A DNA stretch of 64,000 nucleotides from Trematomus loennbergii (GCA_012861695.1 JAAOOA010000589.1:124001-188000), one strand, 5' to 3'. Positions 1 to 11,589 are shown, counted from the first letter of the stretch. Notes: generated by a model not told the origin, from the sequence alone. Program-made: numbers and translations.

Positions 1-671
1 AACATTAAGTACAGTCCGCGGCACTGTGAGTGCAGACGTAGATGTGTCCCATTATCATTCATATCATATCACATCATAATGTATCATACATTTCCTTATT
101 TGAGTCAGCTTCTTGAGCCGTATCTGGCCGTGCAACACTCATAGTGTCACATACTGTATGCAGAAGTATTATTTTAAGCAACACATTAAATTGACGAAAC
201 ACTCGAGTCAAATTCTCCTAATTAAAGTCAGATCCACTCGTGTCTTGGACGGGGCAGTGATTTCATAAACCTGTTAATGTACGCATTCAAACACTTTTTC
301 TTTTACCAGCTGTATTCACCTTGCAGGTGCAGCTATGTGGCTTTTATCCTGGGTAAAGTGTTTAAGTCATGGATGTTTAAAGTTTAACTTCCTCATATTT
401 GACTAATATTAAAGTTCACTTTTCATTCAGGAAGTATGACGCTGCGCTGTCAGTACGCTTCTCCGTGTTTGAGATTGGTCGAATGCTCCAAATACCACCC
501 CTTTCATGTGAACGCGCACCTAACTAGATAGGACACGGCGGCTTGAGCGATCCACTTGATATCCAGCGTCGTAGTACAGTTTAGCGCCAGCGCGTATGTT
601 TTGGATTACGCCAACCGGCTAACTCCAACATATCCAGGTTAAGTTGAACCAGCTTCGTAGTACAGGCCTCT
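1..671. other. Intergenic sequence with a dispersed-repeat fragment
   Basis: No coding region is visible. Around 566-667 the motif CGTAGTACAG occurs twice in the same direction (within 'ccagcgtcgtagtacag' and 'ccagcttcgtagtacag', about 80 bp apart), next to a stretch (600-667) that resembles a common fish non-autonomous DNA element end. I cannot fix its boundaries. The rest is unremarkable AT-rich DNA. Confidence 0.4.
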
Positions 672-1139
672 GGTCAAAAGTCAATGTTTATTTCTACCTT
701 ATCTTACCTCTACATTCCTTTCCCAGGGGATTCTTTCACCTAAATTATCCTCCTTCACCTATTTAACGATACATTTTATGACTTAGCAACAGCATCTGGC
801 TCTTAGGAATGATAAGAAGGATGTAATGTTTGTCTTTAACGACCTTAATGACGACATCTGCTTTTAGGGGTGAGCCCAGGCCAGGTTGGTGTATGAAACA
901 CAGAATCTCTGAGTCAGTGAGTTTGAAAGTGAGAATAACATTCTTTTTCTAAGTGATTATCAAAACCCGTTTGTGATTACATAAAAACAGTTCAAACAAT
1001 ATATGTTAACTACAATACAATTCAAAACAATATATGTTAACTACAATACAATTCAAAATAATACATGTTTACTAAAATACAATTCAAAATAATACATGTT
1101 TACTTCAATACAGTGTAGAATCATATCTTTTTACTTCAA
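672..1139 (-). repeat. LTR-like repeat, copy 1 (putative 3' LTR)
   Basis: This copy is 468 bp and matches 4341-4807 almost base for base. Near-identity of two LTRs implies recent insertion or gene conversion. Its ends are GGTCAAAAG and CTTCAA on the plus strand, so a canonical TG...CA pair is not obvious. Confidence 0.7.
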
Positions 1140-1659
1140 TCCCCCTTTTGATCTCACCTCACGAGATCAACACATAGCATTTAAAACATTACCACTGTCA
1201 ATTTTCTTCTTACTGTGTCTGTCCCAACATTCATATAAACCCATCAGAAGCTGGGATATAGAGCACTTTAAACCTGTAGGAACAGTCCACAACAACAACT
1301 TATTATGACAGTGGAGGGAGAATAAAATATGTCTAAAAAGCACAGTCCTTGTCAGCTGAGTCATCTTTACTCTTCCCTCAATGGTGGAACTGATGAGTCT
1401 TAACACACAATGAGCAGATACAAGGCACACAACAACAACAACAACCACATGTCACTAAAATGGCAATGAAAGTAGCCACAGAAATCAGAAAAGACATTAT
1501 CATACTTTTCCCTCTTTTGGTAACACATAGTTCTGTAGAATAAAAAAAATACAAATCCCTTACATTATGGGATATAAAAAAAAGTTGAAAGTTCCTCAAA
1601 AAAAATGGATTGTTCAGACAAAGTTCCACACCGGCTATATCAACCTGTTTCAGCGGGAA

Positions 1660-1953
1660 ATGGAGTTCCCTGTGCCGTCTTGGTTTGCCATGTCTTCGTC
1701 CCCCGGCCCGCTGATGGCGGCCTCCGGGTCGATGTTGGAGAGATGTCCTGATACTCCTCCTCCGGCCCCTCCGGCCCGCTGATGGCGGCTTCCGGGTCGA
1801 CTGCTGGAGAGATGTCCTGATCCTCCTCCTCCTTTCTGCTGATGGCGCCTCCTGGGTCGACTGCCTTGACGAGGGCCAGATCTCTCCTGATGTCGTCTAG
1901 GGTCCTCGCGACGAGGGCCAACTCTTTTCCTGATGTCGTCTAGGGTCCTCGCA
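1660..1953 (-). repeat. GC-rich coding-like minisatellite
   Basis: A GATGGCGGCYTCCGGGTCGA core recurs at about 1713, 1781 and 1841 (spacing 68 and 60 bp). It is followed by two copies of a ~42 bp unit with core TGATGTCGTCTAGGGTCCTC (about 1868-1952). On the minus strand one frame stays open across most of it and gives an acidic, proline-rich repetitive peptide (ISGPEG / YQDISP type). Unit lengths are not all multiples of three, so frames change between copies. It could be a relic of a gag-like repeat region or simply a GC-rich minisatellite. No known domain is visible. Confidence 0.5.
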
Positions 1954-2204
1954 GGTGTTTTTCCCGACCGCACCCTGGCTCCAGTGGTACCAGTTGTCTC
2001 CCTTTCCAGACGTAATCTGCTGTGTTGGCCTTGTGTTTCTCAGGTCCCCCTTTCGACGTCAGTAGCCTGTGTGGAGAAGTCTCATACCAAGCCCTTAAGT
2101 TGCTGGAAATATGGTTTTGAAATCATCTTTTCTACTTCTTCAGTGTTTATTGGCGGTACCAACTAGTCTGGAGTGTGGAAAAGAGACTATGCAGAAAATA
2201 ATAA

Positions 2205-2335
2205 ACAAAAATAAAAAAAATTAAAATTAAAAATTAAAAAATTAAAAATTAAAAATTAAAAATTAAATTAAAAATTAAAAATTAAAAAATTAAAAATTAA
2301 AAATTAAAATAAAACAAAAATTAAATAAAACAACA
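2205..2335. repeat. A/T low-complexity run (ATTAAAA)n
   Basis: About 120 bp built almost only from AATTAAA / AAAATTAAAA units, inside the LTR-element interior. Confidence 0.9.
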
Positions 2336-3213
2336 AACTAACAAAACAAAAAATAACCAAAGCTAGATTATTTTAAATGTATCAATTTCTCTTTAAGCAA
2401 CAAACCAAAACAAAAAATACCATAACTAGTATTTTTAAATTGATACATTTCTCCTAAAAACGTAATAATCTCAACATACATATTGTCTGATGTATATTCT
2501 ATCCTTCCCCCTTTTACTGAAATAGAACGCCGTTAACGGGTTCCTATTTTCAGAAATATCGAGCCTTACACATCAGTTATTTAATATCAAGGTATATATT
2601 TATTATCACTATGACTTATATATCAGGCATTAAATGTCAGCCTTCTTCCATGATTGACCTCGTCTATATTATCTGACTTATATTGATACGTGTCTGTTTG
2701 TATTTATTTAATATACCGGGCAATTGTGCTTTAATTCTAAATATGTAGTATTCAATTTTTCAGAATGTTGTAGCACTCCCTGTTCGCCACCAGAGAGCAG
2801 CAGCTAACACCACAAATGAAGTTGCCTTCACTCACTTGGCTTCATCAACTACTTGTCCCTAGTGTCAATTATGCTTCTATTTAAATTATTACACAGATTT
2901 GACGTAAAAATCACACAGAGTTTTTCATATATTCACACAGTACAGTCAGGCAAATTGTTATTGTGCGATGTTTATTTCAACAGATAGCGTGACTTCCAGA
3001 AGTAATCTTTACAATCCCCTTAGGCGACTGCGACTTCTGGCCAGGAGTTATAAACTCAGTCAACAAATCTCTTTATCGTCACGTTTAGAGCCTGATCAAC
3101 ACCACAACAAGAGTTTTGACGAGATCGGTCGTTCCAAATAATTAGTTGGAGGTCGCGTCTCTCTCTTCTTGTTTCACCCACCATATAACAATTACAGAAA
3201 TTTTATACAGTTA

Positions 3214-3476
3214 AAGCACCACGAAAGGTAACCGCATTAATCAATCTGATCATGACCTGCGGGGAATGTAACCCTTCTTTTACAGCCTTACAGTCTTTTG
3301 AAGCCCTGGAAGGTAACCGTATTCATCAACGTTATATGACCTACGGGAATTTAACCCTATTTTGACACCTTTGGCAGTCTTTAATTAAAGCACTACAAGG
3401 AAACCGCATTAATCAATCTTATCATGATCTGCGGGGAATTTAACCCTCTTTTCTAGCCTTGCAGCCTTCGTATTTA
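3214..3476. repeat. Three imperfect tandem copies of an ~87 bp unit
   Basis: The phrase AAGGTAACCGCATTAATCAA with a downstream GACCTGCGGGGAATTTAACCC element recurs beginning near 3222, 3308 and 3396. The copies are diverged. They lie in the LTR-element interior and have no open frame. Confidence 0.75.
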
Positions 3477-4340
3477 GTGAGTGAAGGGTCGGGACTGATA
3501 CCCGCCTCTCTCAAACACTATCTTGCTCTAGGTCCAGGACTGAATACCCGACACTAAGCACCTAATCTAACTTTCCAACTTTGCACATGTATTGTATTTC
3601 CCACCGTGACTAAGAACAGTGAGAACGCTGCTGACAACTCAAATTTTTAGTATAATCAATCACAGATTTTGATATTCAAAACAGGTGTCTGCTCACCTTT
3701 TGGTATAGAGCTCTTGCAGTTGTCAACAGTGTCTCTTGTCCTCCCCCTGGACTGGATTCTGTCCCTGGCTGTCGGTGTCCCTTTCTAGAGGTCAGCTCAC
3801 AAACGTCGGGTCACACTTGTTGGAGTAGAACACTTTTGGTGCTGAATAGCCCCCCTCTCTCCGCGCCGTTCGTTGAATGAGGCTGAAATCTCTATTAAAT
3901 AAGAAAGGAATGAAAACACGGAATCAAAAGTTATAACAATTTTCTGAGTTTACTGGTAGGAAAACCAAACACAATACAAGTTATACAGAGTACTCGAGTA
4001 CCCGGACTTTTAGATTTGTGATGCGATGCGGATAAAGATGTCAGGACCAACCACTCATCAAACCAAAAGAAATTGGACTTCAAGCTGATGATGCGATGCC
4101 GACACAGATACCCGGACCAACCAACTCACCAAACCCAAAAGCATTTTACACAAAAACATCAGTATTTCTATCTACTTTTGGGGCGGAGATGTCAGTCTTC
4201 CTTCCCATTTTCTCCCAAGCGAATCAGCAGAGCCCCTGGGGAGGGGCTGTTTAAACTGACCACCTCCTCCAAGTGCCCTGATTGGCTGGATTCGCTTCTG
4301 GCCGGGTTCAATCAGAGTTTTGGATCAGAGCGTGAGATCA

Positions 4341-4807
4341 GGTCAAAAGTCAATGTTTATTTCTACCTTATCTTACCTCTACATTCCTTTCCCAGGGATT
4401 CTTTCACCTAAATTATCCTCCTTCACCTATTTAACGATACATTTTATGACTTAGCAACAGCATCTGGCTCTTAGGAATGATAAGAAGGATGTAATGTTTG
4501 TCTTTAACGACCTTAATGACGACATCTGCTTTTAGGGGTGAGCCCAGGCCAGGTTGGTGTATGAAACACAGAATCTCTGAGTCAGTGAGTTTGAAAGTGA
4601 GAATAACATTCTTTTTCTAAGTGATTATCAAAACCCGTTTGTGATTACATAAAAACAGTTCAAACAATATATGTTAACTACAATACAATTCAAAACAATA
4701 TATGTTAACTACAATACAATTCAAAATAATACATGTTTACTAAAATACAATTCAAAATAATACATGTTTACTTCAATACAGTGTAGAATCATATCTTTTT
4801 ACTTCAA
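4341..4807 (-). repeat. LTR-like repeat, copy 2 (putative 5' LTR)
   Basis: This is the partner of 672-1139, 467 bp in direct orientation. Its inner flank on the minus strand reads TGATCTCACG, which is complementary to GTGAGATCA found just inside the other LTR. The two internal borders of the element therefore carry a short inverted repeat. Confidence 0.7.
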
Positions 4808-5380
4808 GGATGACGGTCGGAGGGTGTAGCCGCCTTATATACTGTGTATATTCAGGTAGGCTCGCCCCGATTGGCCGACTACATTTACGTAACTCAGTAG
4901 GTGAATGCACGCACGACATGATAGAGAGTAGTACCCATAGAGTCCAGTAGAGGGCTCCGCCTGTGCTTATATAACCACGGTTACAATACGTAACCCCTCG
5001 TTATGTGGGAGGGCTATGTTTTAATTGGAAAGGCATGTGAAAATGAAAGGAACCGTCTTTTTATTAGTTCCAATACATTTAATTAGTTTACATTTGAAAA
5101 TGTTGTGATGTAAATACAAACTATCAGTAAATCCACATGTTTCCATTACTTTAAAAAATGCCTCTTTCTTTTACCCATTCCCTACAATATTTTTAAAGAA
5201 AACTGAATACATATATTCCTGCATGATTATGGCCAAAATAATAGTCTGAATTATTTTGTATAACTATCAAGAATATCTTTATCAAGAACGTTATTATTTA
5301 TTATGATTATTCCTTGGTGTCTTGCTAATGTACAACTAATGTACAAGGAAAAACAGACATTGCATTATACATTTTTACAG
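4808..5380. other. No gene; possible Gypsy-like LTR fragment at its start
   Basis: Positions 4808-5010 (with TTATATAACC near 4967 and repeated TACGTAAC motifs) resemble regulatory DNA of fish Gypsy LTRs, but I see no second copy or target duplication here. The remainder is AT-rich without recognisable features. Confidence 0.3.
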
Positions 5381-5384
5381 CAAG

Positions 5385-5660
5385 ATCTAATAATAATAAT
5401 AAAATGTATTTATAGAGCACTTTTAACTAAAAGTCTCAAAGTACTCAAAGACCATTTATGATGCAGTTTAATAGAATGACACATTTAAAACACAATATAA
5501 ATGACAAATTAAAAGCAGCTGTGAAAAAGTTGTGTTTTAAGTTTTGTTTTAACATGGAGAAGGCTCTGCCCACCCGGGCTGCTTGGTTTGTCAGCCAAAG
5601 TACTAGTACCTCAAAATTGTACTCTAGTACAGTACTTGAGTAAATGTAATTAGTTTACTT
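5385..5660 (+). repeat. Dispersed 'TTTATAGAGCACTTTT' repeat followed by a Tol2-like palindromic hAT end
   Basis: 5388-5560 begins with an ATAATAATAATAAAATG lead and reads TTTATAGAGCACTTTT...CTCAAAG. It is related to the dispersed family also seen at 17636-17856. 5598-5650 carries the AGTACTAGTACCTC...AGTACAGTACTTGAGTAA pattern typical of Tol2-like hAT MITE ends. Both are partial. Confidence 0.55.
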
Positions 5661-6236
5661 CCCATCTATGGCGGCAGCCAAAGTGCCATGGTCCATGGTA
5701 GAGAGCCACCTCCACCAAGCAGACCAACTATAGCTGGCTGCTGACTGGCTGTTTAGCAGAGCTAGATACGACAGTCTGTCCACCATTTGAAAGGTGATTT
5801 GCACTGTGTAAGGGGCATTCAGGGGCACAGTTCAGAGTGATCCAAGCTTACAAAACATTCTGCATCACATGAATGCACATCATGCAACCAATATCTTGTT
5901 CTTTTAAATATTGTAAATATGCACAACATGTTGCACATTTCTGCCTCACACTACCTCTTTTCAAATCAGCACAGCTCTCCACCTTGAATATAGTATATGT
6001 CATATTTAATTATTTTACTGTACTCAGTTCCTTACATAATTATATTTTGTGTAGTCTTTATTTTTTATAATTGTCTTAAAAAAAAAAAATGAAAGCTTTT
6101 ATAATAGTTCTATTTTGTTTTGTTTTGCTACATATTCTTCTTTCTGTGTCTTTGTACACAATTATTAGGCAAGATCTTTAAGGATTTATTTTATTATTGA
6201 ACAACTACAGTGCTCTCTCTCAATCCAAAATGTTAA

Positions 6237-7213
6237 AGTGGACCTACAGTATCATGCTATATTTAAATGATATATTGTAGGGCCATACCTATATAAGGTA
6301 TATTTATACGTTTCTGTTTTCAAAATACCAAACATATCATGCATTTTAGCCATGCCTCATTTCGCTCTATGTGCTGTTTGCTACGGGGCTGATTCTGTGA
6401 GCTGCAGCTGACCACGCCCCCCTGCAGGAGAGGGGAGCCGTGCTCTGATCAAGTCAAGAGGGGGAGAAAAAAGATCTCCGTCCTCCGTGTTTTATTATAT
6501 TGTTATAGGCCTATAGAGTCGTTATTCATTTGTTTTAAAGCTCAATAAATAACAAAGAAGACCTTTGACCGGCACTTTTCAAATTTTGTCCGGAAGATTT
6601 CAACTTTAACGGACATCTTGACCGGCGAAAAACTGAAACTGAAACTCTGCCGCACGGTCCCCTCGTTCCTTGGAAGAGGCGGAGAGGTGGGTGTTTGTCA
6701 TCTGTTGGTGGACTAACCGGAGATAATTACAGTGCTTGCCTCGACGGGGAGGGATTGCATTGAATTAAAGCAGCGGGAGCAAACGCTTGCCTCGGGGAGG
6801 GAGAAAAAAAGCCACAGCGGAGAATAAACAGAAGGGTAACCATGGTAACTATGGGCGGGAAGTCTTCTTCGCTGCTTTTGTGGCAGACTACAGCGCCACT
6901 TACAGGCCTGGCATATGTACTACAGCGTCTCCAGCGCTTTCGAGCGGCAATGGCCGTGGCCCAACCCCACATTCCCCTGATAGGTAGAGAGTTGGCCCAA
7001 TAGCCGTAGCGCCACTTCTGTGACGTCATTGAAGTGTTCAAATCTGGATCAGTTTTTATCAGATCCGTTGCAGCCCCTTTTTTTGAGATTTGGGTATGGA
7101 GGAAAATAGAGAGGGTTGTGTTTTCTGACACTTGGTGAGTTCCCTGGAACACCGGGGACACATATTCATGTATAAAAGACGTGCAAAAGTGCATTTTGCA
7201 TGATAGGTCCCCT
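6237..7213 (-). mobile_element. piggyBac-like MITE flanked by TTAA
   Basis: TTAA occurs at 6233-6236 and 7214-7217. The right end read on the minus strand (AGGGGACCTATCATGC) matches the left end (AGTGGACCTACAGTATCATGC) apart from a small indel. The interior contains GGCATATGTACTACAGCG and AACAGAAGGGTAACCATGG segments shared with 16680-16900. It carries no transposase and so would depend on an element elsewhere. A decayed hAT fragment is nested at about 6475-6645. Confidence 0.7.
6475..6645 (+). mobile_element. Truncated copy of the 62576-63320 hAT MITE
   Basis: The stretch with GCTCAATAAATAACAAAGAAG, CTTTGACCGGCAC and TTGTCCGGAAGATTT closely matches 63110-63310, including the terminal CTCTG. 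Only the 3' part is present, inside the TTAA MITE. Confidence 0.75.
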
Positions 7214-7265
7214 TTAATAAACCTCAAGTCTCAATATTTAAGAGAGTAAAAGTGAGGTTTGGCTG

Positions 7266-7625
7266 TCTGCAGAATTATTATGCAACTAAAGTGTTCCGGT
7301 CTCACTTGTTTATTTTCATCTGTTAAAGTGAGAACTCAAAATGTACAAATAAACATTTCTGTCATTTAATTTTTTTTTTATCAGTGACCACCGTTCTCTT
7401 CACAGTCTCAAGCCTTCCATTCATGGAGTCTGTCAGTTTCTGGATGTGTTCAACCACAGCCTCCCAGACTCTGTTCACAGAGGGGTACTGTCTTCCTTCA
7501 CCGTAAATCTCCAGTTAAAGAAGGGCCCACAAGTTTTCAATAGGGTTTAGGTCAGACGAGGAAGGGTTTAGGTCAGACGAGGAAGGGTTAAGGTCAGGTG
7601 AGGGGGCTATGCCATTATTCTTTCA
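7266..7625 (-). pseudogene. Tc1/mariner transposase C-terminal fragment
   Basis: On the minus strand, 7527-7550 translates to the Tc1-family signature NPIENLWA, preceded by a PDLNP-like stretch and followed by EIYGEGRQYPSVNRVWEAV and then GRLETVKRT before the stop. This is the end of the DDE catalytic domain with the C-terminal tail; the N-terminal DNA-binding half and the first two catalytic Asp residues are absent. A ~21 bp segment encoding the DLNP part is repeated three times (about 7541-7601) by replication slippage, and a stop precedes the EIYGEG stretch. The AGAATTATTATGCAAC near 7270 looks like the element's end. The copy is dead. Confidence 0.75.
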
Positions 7626-7628
7626 TCT

Positions 7629-7905
7629 TTAAAGGTGTCCTATCATGCAAAATGTACTTTTTGATGTCTTTCATACATAAATATGTGTCCCCGGTGTGCC
7701 AGAGAACTCACAAATTGTCAGAAAATAAAACCCTCTCTCTTTTCCTCCGTACCCACATCTCTAAAAACAGGGGTACAACGGAGCTGAGCCCACATTTCCG
7801 ATATGACGTAATATCGGAAATGTGGGCTGGCTTTACACCCACGGCCCTATCAGAAACGTTGCTATCAGAAACAATTCCAACTTCCATCTCAACCCATACA
7901 ACTTG
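7629..7905 (+). mobile_element. Second, truncated copy of the TTAA MITE, with internal hairpin
   Basis: It starts at TTAA (7629-7632) followed by AGGTGTCCTATCATGC and then the same sequence as the 7213 end of the neighbouring MITE in the opposite orientation (ATATGTGTCCCCGGTG and so on). No right terminus is seen. 7787-7804 and 7811-7828 are perfect 18-bp inverted arms around a 6-base loop. Confidence 0.7.
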
Positions 7906-8559
7906 CACTGAATAGCCACTGATAGACGTATAACCATGTCTTATTCTGTACATACGACAGCTTAATCAGCAAACACAAAAAAGTTATTTACCAAAGTTTT
8001 AAGGTTTGACAAATTACAGTTATCCCTTTTTCTTCTTATTCAACAGGTTCTGCCGAAGTTATCACTGTCCATTGTATCTGAGGTGGATAACCTGTTGGGA
8101 AACAAGCCCTATAGTAAAAAGGACTTCAGATCCTAGGAGTTTCAGAGCTGAGCTGTCATGCTATCCTGCCAACCAATGAGAGACAGCAACCAGATTAGCA
8201 ATATGTATGAAGGTGAAGAAACAAGCCAAAAGAAAAAGTGCGGCTTTGCACATCACCAAGTCAATGCACGTCACTCTACTTGAAACATTTGCACTTATTG
8301 CCACTTAATAGTTGGTAAGTTGTATAATATGCAGTACTTGTTTTAGTAGTTTGTGTGTTTCCAACACCAGCAGAGCCGCTGAAGCACTAAAGTAACTAGC
8401 TGATGGTTCAGGAAGTAAGGCAGCCTTCATCACTGTCTGCCTACTGCTGCCTCAGCATGTTGCACAGTGTGTCCCTACAACATTAAACACATTTTGCACA
8501 AGACCAGAAAACTTACTGAGCACAAAGCATTATTGTTTTGATGGATGAGCCCTTTCAGT
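7906..8559. other. No gene or clear repeat visible
   Basis: AT-rich sequence without long reading frames or paired repeats that I can recognise. Confidence 0.5.
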
Positions 8560-8565
8560 GTAATA

Positions 8566-9022
8566 CAGGGATGCAAACTTGTCACCTTTCGGCGAAATTC
8601 GCCGTTTTGAATCCAAAATAGGTCGTTGGTGTGATTCATGTAGATCTGCAATAAAAATATTTTTGGGGTATGGGGGGGGTCTGGGACCCGGAGTAATCTG
8701 CGGCCGCGAGCTGTTATGTGCCATCATGACACGCATGGTGTTCTTTTTTTATATATTATAATGAAGCGCGAGCTGTGTGCAATACATTTTCAAAATGCTC
8801 AACAGTGCTGCCAAAATTATAAACTGACTGCTACACAATTCAAATAAATGCTTTTATACATTTCTATTAGATGTGACTCTTTGGCGTTTCTGTTATTATT
8901 AACTGCTTTAGTTCTGACTGCTAAAATCCTCTGTTATTCCTAATTTTAAAGCCGATATTCCGTGGGGTCGGGGGGCTCGGATCCTTGTCACCTTTTTCAT
9001 ACCTGATGAGTTTGCATCCCTG
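8566..9022. mobile_element. hAT-type MITE (CAGGGATGCAAAC ends)
   Basis: The ends CAGGGATGCAAACTTG (8566) and GAGTTTGCATCCCTG (to 9022) are inverted repeats starting with hAT-like CAG. Six-base direct repeats GTAATA flank it (8560-8565 and 9023-9028), shorter than the usual 8 bp. It is 457 bp and non-coding. Confidence 0.75.
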
Positions 9023-9028
9023 GTAATA

Positions 9029-9640
9029 ACAACCGACAGACAGTGTTAATACTAGTATTAGGATCTATTTGTATTCATTTATTTTTTAAACGTGTGTATT
9101 CAATTACTTTATTCACAGTTTAAGCATCTTTTTTTTTTACATTAATGTCCTGTTTTTTTCAGTTTAAGTGACAGTTATTCTTCTTCACAGCAACCTTTTT
9201 TGTCAAACTTTACAATGGTTGAGCAAGTAATTTTTCTCAGGAAATTACAAGAATATCATTAGCCCTGAAATTACCTAACATTTTGTCGAGATAGATATTA
9301 CCAGTCAAAGAGTTCAAAGGTTGCCAAAGAGGCAACAATAAATAAAGACTTAGAAACTGATTGTATATTACCCATGAGTCCCTTCTCTCCTCCTAAAAAA
9401 GCACTTTTTTCCATCTAAAATTCAACATTCTTTCTCGAACCGAAAAAACGTTCTCTAACTTCTCACCCTCCCTCTCCTCTGTGGTCATCTCCCTGTTCTT
9501 TCTGCTGCGTTCCACAGAGTAAACCACTAGATCCTCTTTCATACTCTCCAATAACTGAGAGTCTCAGGCTGTGCACTCTCCCCGCTCACATCCTTCCTCC
9601 AAGAATGAATCAACAACATAACCCTTTTTTAACTAAGGGG
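9029..9640. other. No gene visible
   Basis: AT-rich spacer with no recognisable coding or repeat structure. Confidence 0.5.
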
Positions 9641-9647
9641 TCACTTA

Positions 9648-10235
9648 CGGTACGTCCACACAGCAGCATTAAAAAAATCTTGGAGGTGGGCGTATCTGAA
9701 GCTTGGGGATTTTTTGCGAGCAACGCGACCAACAACCAATCACATGAATCTCCCGCCCCCGACATACAAAGCAAAAAAGTAAACTGGATATAAACTCCCC
9801 AAACAGGCGAAAACCTACCACTGTCTCTGCCACCTCCCTCCATGCCTGGCTCCTCCGTTTGTATCCCCGGTAGGTAAATAGGGACTGGTCATAAAGCACC
9901 GGGTGATTCCCTCCCTATAATTAATTTCTCCTCCATTTTTTGGAATATGAGGAAATGACCTGCGGTATGTCTCTCCCAGCATACACGCTATACATACATT
10001 GGCTAGCGCTTGTACTGTCAGATTTGCATGAACGGGATTTGATTGGCTGATGCTTCCACCTCAGCTTCAAAAGTTGAACATTGCTCAACTTTTGAAGCCT
10101 CAGATGCCTGGAAAGCTCCGCTCTGCTTCCACAATGCAGTTCGGCGAAAAGTGAGGCAAAGTGATGTCACCCCATTCAAAGTGAATGGGCAGAAGCGTTG
10201 GAAGATTTTTTTAACGCTGCTGTGTGGACGGGCCG
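9648..10235. mobile_element. PIF/Harbinger-like MITE
   Basis: The ends CGGTACGTCCACACAGCAGC and GCTGCTGTGTGGACGGGCCG form ~35 bp inverted repeats that continue through a TTAAAAAAATCTT stretch. Flanking triplets are TTA (9645-9647) and TCA (10236-10238), consistent with a slightly decayed TWA target duplication. Inside, 10065-10099 is a 14-bp-arm hairpin (GCTTCAAAAGTTGA). It is 588 bp and has no transposase. Confidence 0.65.
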
Positions 10236-10347
10236 TCAGGGTCCAGAGATCCAATATTTTTTCTCAGTTCACCAATTCACTTGGCTCTTTCATTTGCTTT
10301 CATGGCTTCTGCTAACACAGCAACACATGTGTCATTTGCTCTGTATT

Positions 10348-11403
10348 AAAGATTCAAGATTCAAGGCTTTATTGTCATTGTACATTAGCTACAGTGAAGA
10401 TATGTCCAACAGTGCAACATATATAGGACAAAGAACAAATAAAACGGATGAAATAGTGCAGGTAAATACAAATAAAATAGAATAGAAGTAGTGCAAGAAG
10501 AGTCTATATACAAGTAAATGGAATATGATATATTAGATAAATAATCTGTAAAATGCAAACAGATGAATGTTTATGGATGTTCTTTAAAGTTCAGGTGTTT
10601 AATAGTCTTATGGCCTGTGGAATGAAACTGCATGTTTCGAGATCAGCCAGGCTGTGGAGGCACAGAAGGATCAGGATCCCTGCCCATTTGTTTTGCAAAT
10701 CCTTTAAAAGGGTTAACCCACACAAGGCTCCTGGACCTGATGGCATCCCTGGCCGTGTTCTCAGGGTGTGTGCAGTTCAGCTGGCAGAGGTGTTCACAGA
10801 CATCTTCAACAGGTCCCTGCTGCAGTCTGTAGTCCCCACATGTTTCAAACACTCCACCATCGTTCCTGTCCCAAAAAGACTAAAACCACCAGCCTCAACA
10901 ACTACCGCCCAGTGGCACTCACCTCCATCATCATGAAGTGCTTTGAGCGGTTAGTCAAAACCTTCATCACCTCCTCCCTCCCTGACTCTCTGGACCCCCT
11001 GCAGTTTGCCTACAGAGCAAACAGGTCCACAGACGACGCCATAGCCCTCACCATCCACACTGCCCTCTCACACCTGGACCAGAGGAACACATATGTGAGA
11101 ATGCTGTTCATCGACTACAGTTCAGCTTTCAACACCATTGTGCCCTCCAAGCTGGTCATCAAACTCAGGGACCTCAGGCTCAACAGCGCCCTCTGTGACT
11201 GGATCCTGAACTTCTTGACGGGCAGACCCCAGGCAGTGCGGGTGGGAAACATCACATCCTCCACCCTGATCCTCAACACCGGAGCCCTCAAGGCTGCGTG
11301 CTCAGCCCTTCCTCTACTCCCTGTTCACTCACGACTGTGTGGCCATACACAGCTCCAACAGCATTGTGAAGTTTGCTGACGACACGACCGCCATCGGCCT
11401 GAC
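10348..11403. mobile_element. LINE copy with 5' inversion (twin priming)
   Basis: The left part, 10348 to about 10630, is the antisense 3' UTR and tail of a fish LINE: it begins with the GATTCAAGATTCAAGG tail and matches the tail at 59462-59630. The adjoining part, about 10640-11403, is reverse transcriptase in the opposite (plus) orientation, with [24 protein letters not shown], motif [12 protein letters not shown] near 11108 and motif C FADD at 11372-11383. A minus-oriented 3' end joined to an inverted upstream segment is the hallmark of twin priming. RT is frameshifted near 10875 and near 11290. The family is of the Rex1/CR1/L2 (Jockey-like) kind; I cannot name it more closely. No target duplication was found. 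Confidence 0.75.
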
Positions 11404-11589
11404 ACACGGAACATTTAGTTCTAGTTTCTATATTCATATCTGATTATAACAATCCAATAAATACTATAGAGGAAACGGAAACACTGAAAATATGAGCGTC
11501 GGCAAAAATCCCTCCGCACATTACGCCCTCATCATGAAATTAAAGCTTTATCGTTTTCTGAGGTCAGAATGATATATATTATAGGTCTA

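Larger units (their letters stand above)
672..4807 (-). mobile_element. Non-autonomous LTR-type element: two LTR-like direct repeats flanking a 3.2 kb interior
   Basis: Positions 672-1139 and 4341-4807 are direct repeats that differ, as far as I can read them, by one base (an extra G at about 727). On the minus strand the interior ends in a purine run (AAAAGGGGGA, 1140-1149) directly before the 672-1139 copy, as a polypurine tract would precede a 3' LTR, so I place the element on the minus strand. On that strand an AATAAA lies close to the LTR 3' end. No tRNA primer-binding site, gag, pol or env reading frame is recognisable, and the flanking bases do not form a clear target duplication. The interior therefore resembles a large non-coding LTR derivative. 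Each LTR carries a 4-fold ~37 bp tandem repeat (about 990-1130 and 4660-4795). A segmental duplication of non-LTR DNA is the alternative. Confidence 0.6.

Noticed and set aside
5873..6070. 65-codon plus-strand ORF with hydrophobic stretches
   Set aside because: AT-rich random frame without start context, splice signals or homology that I know.
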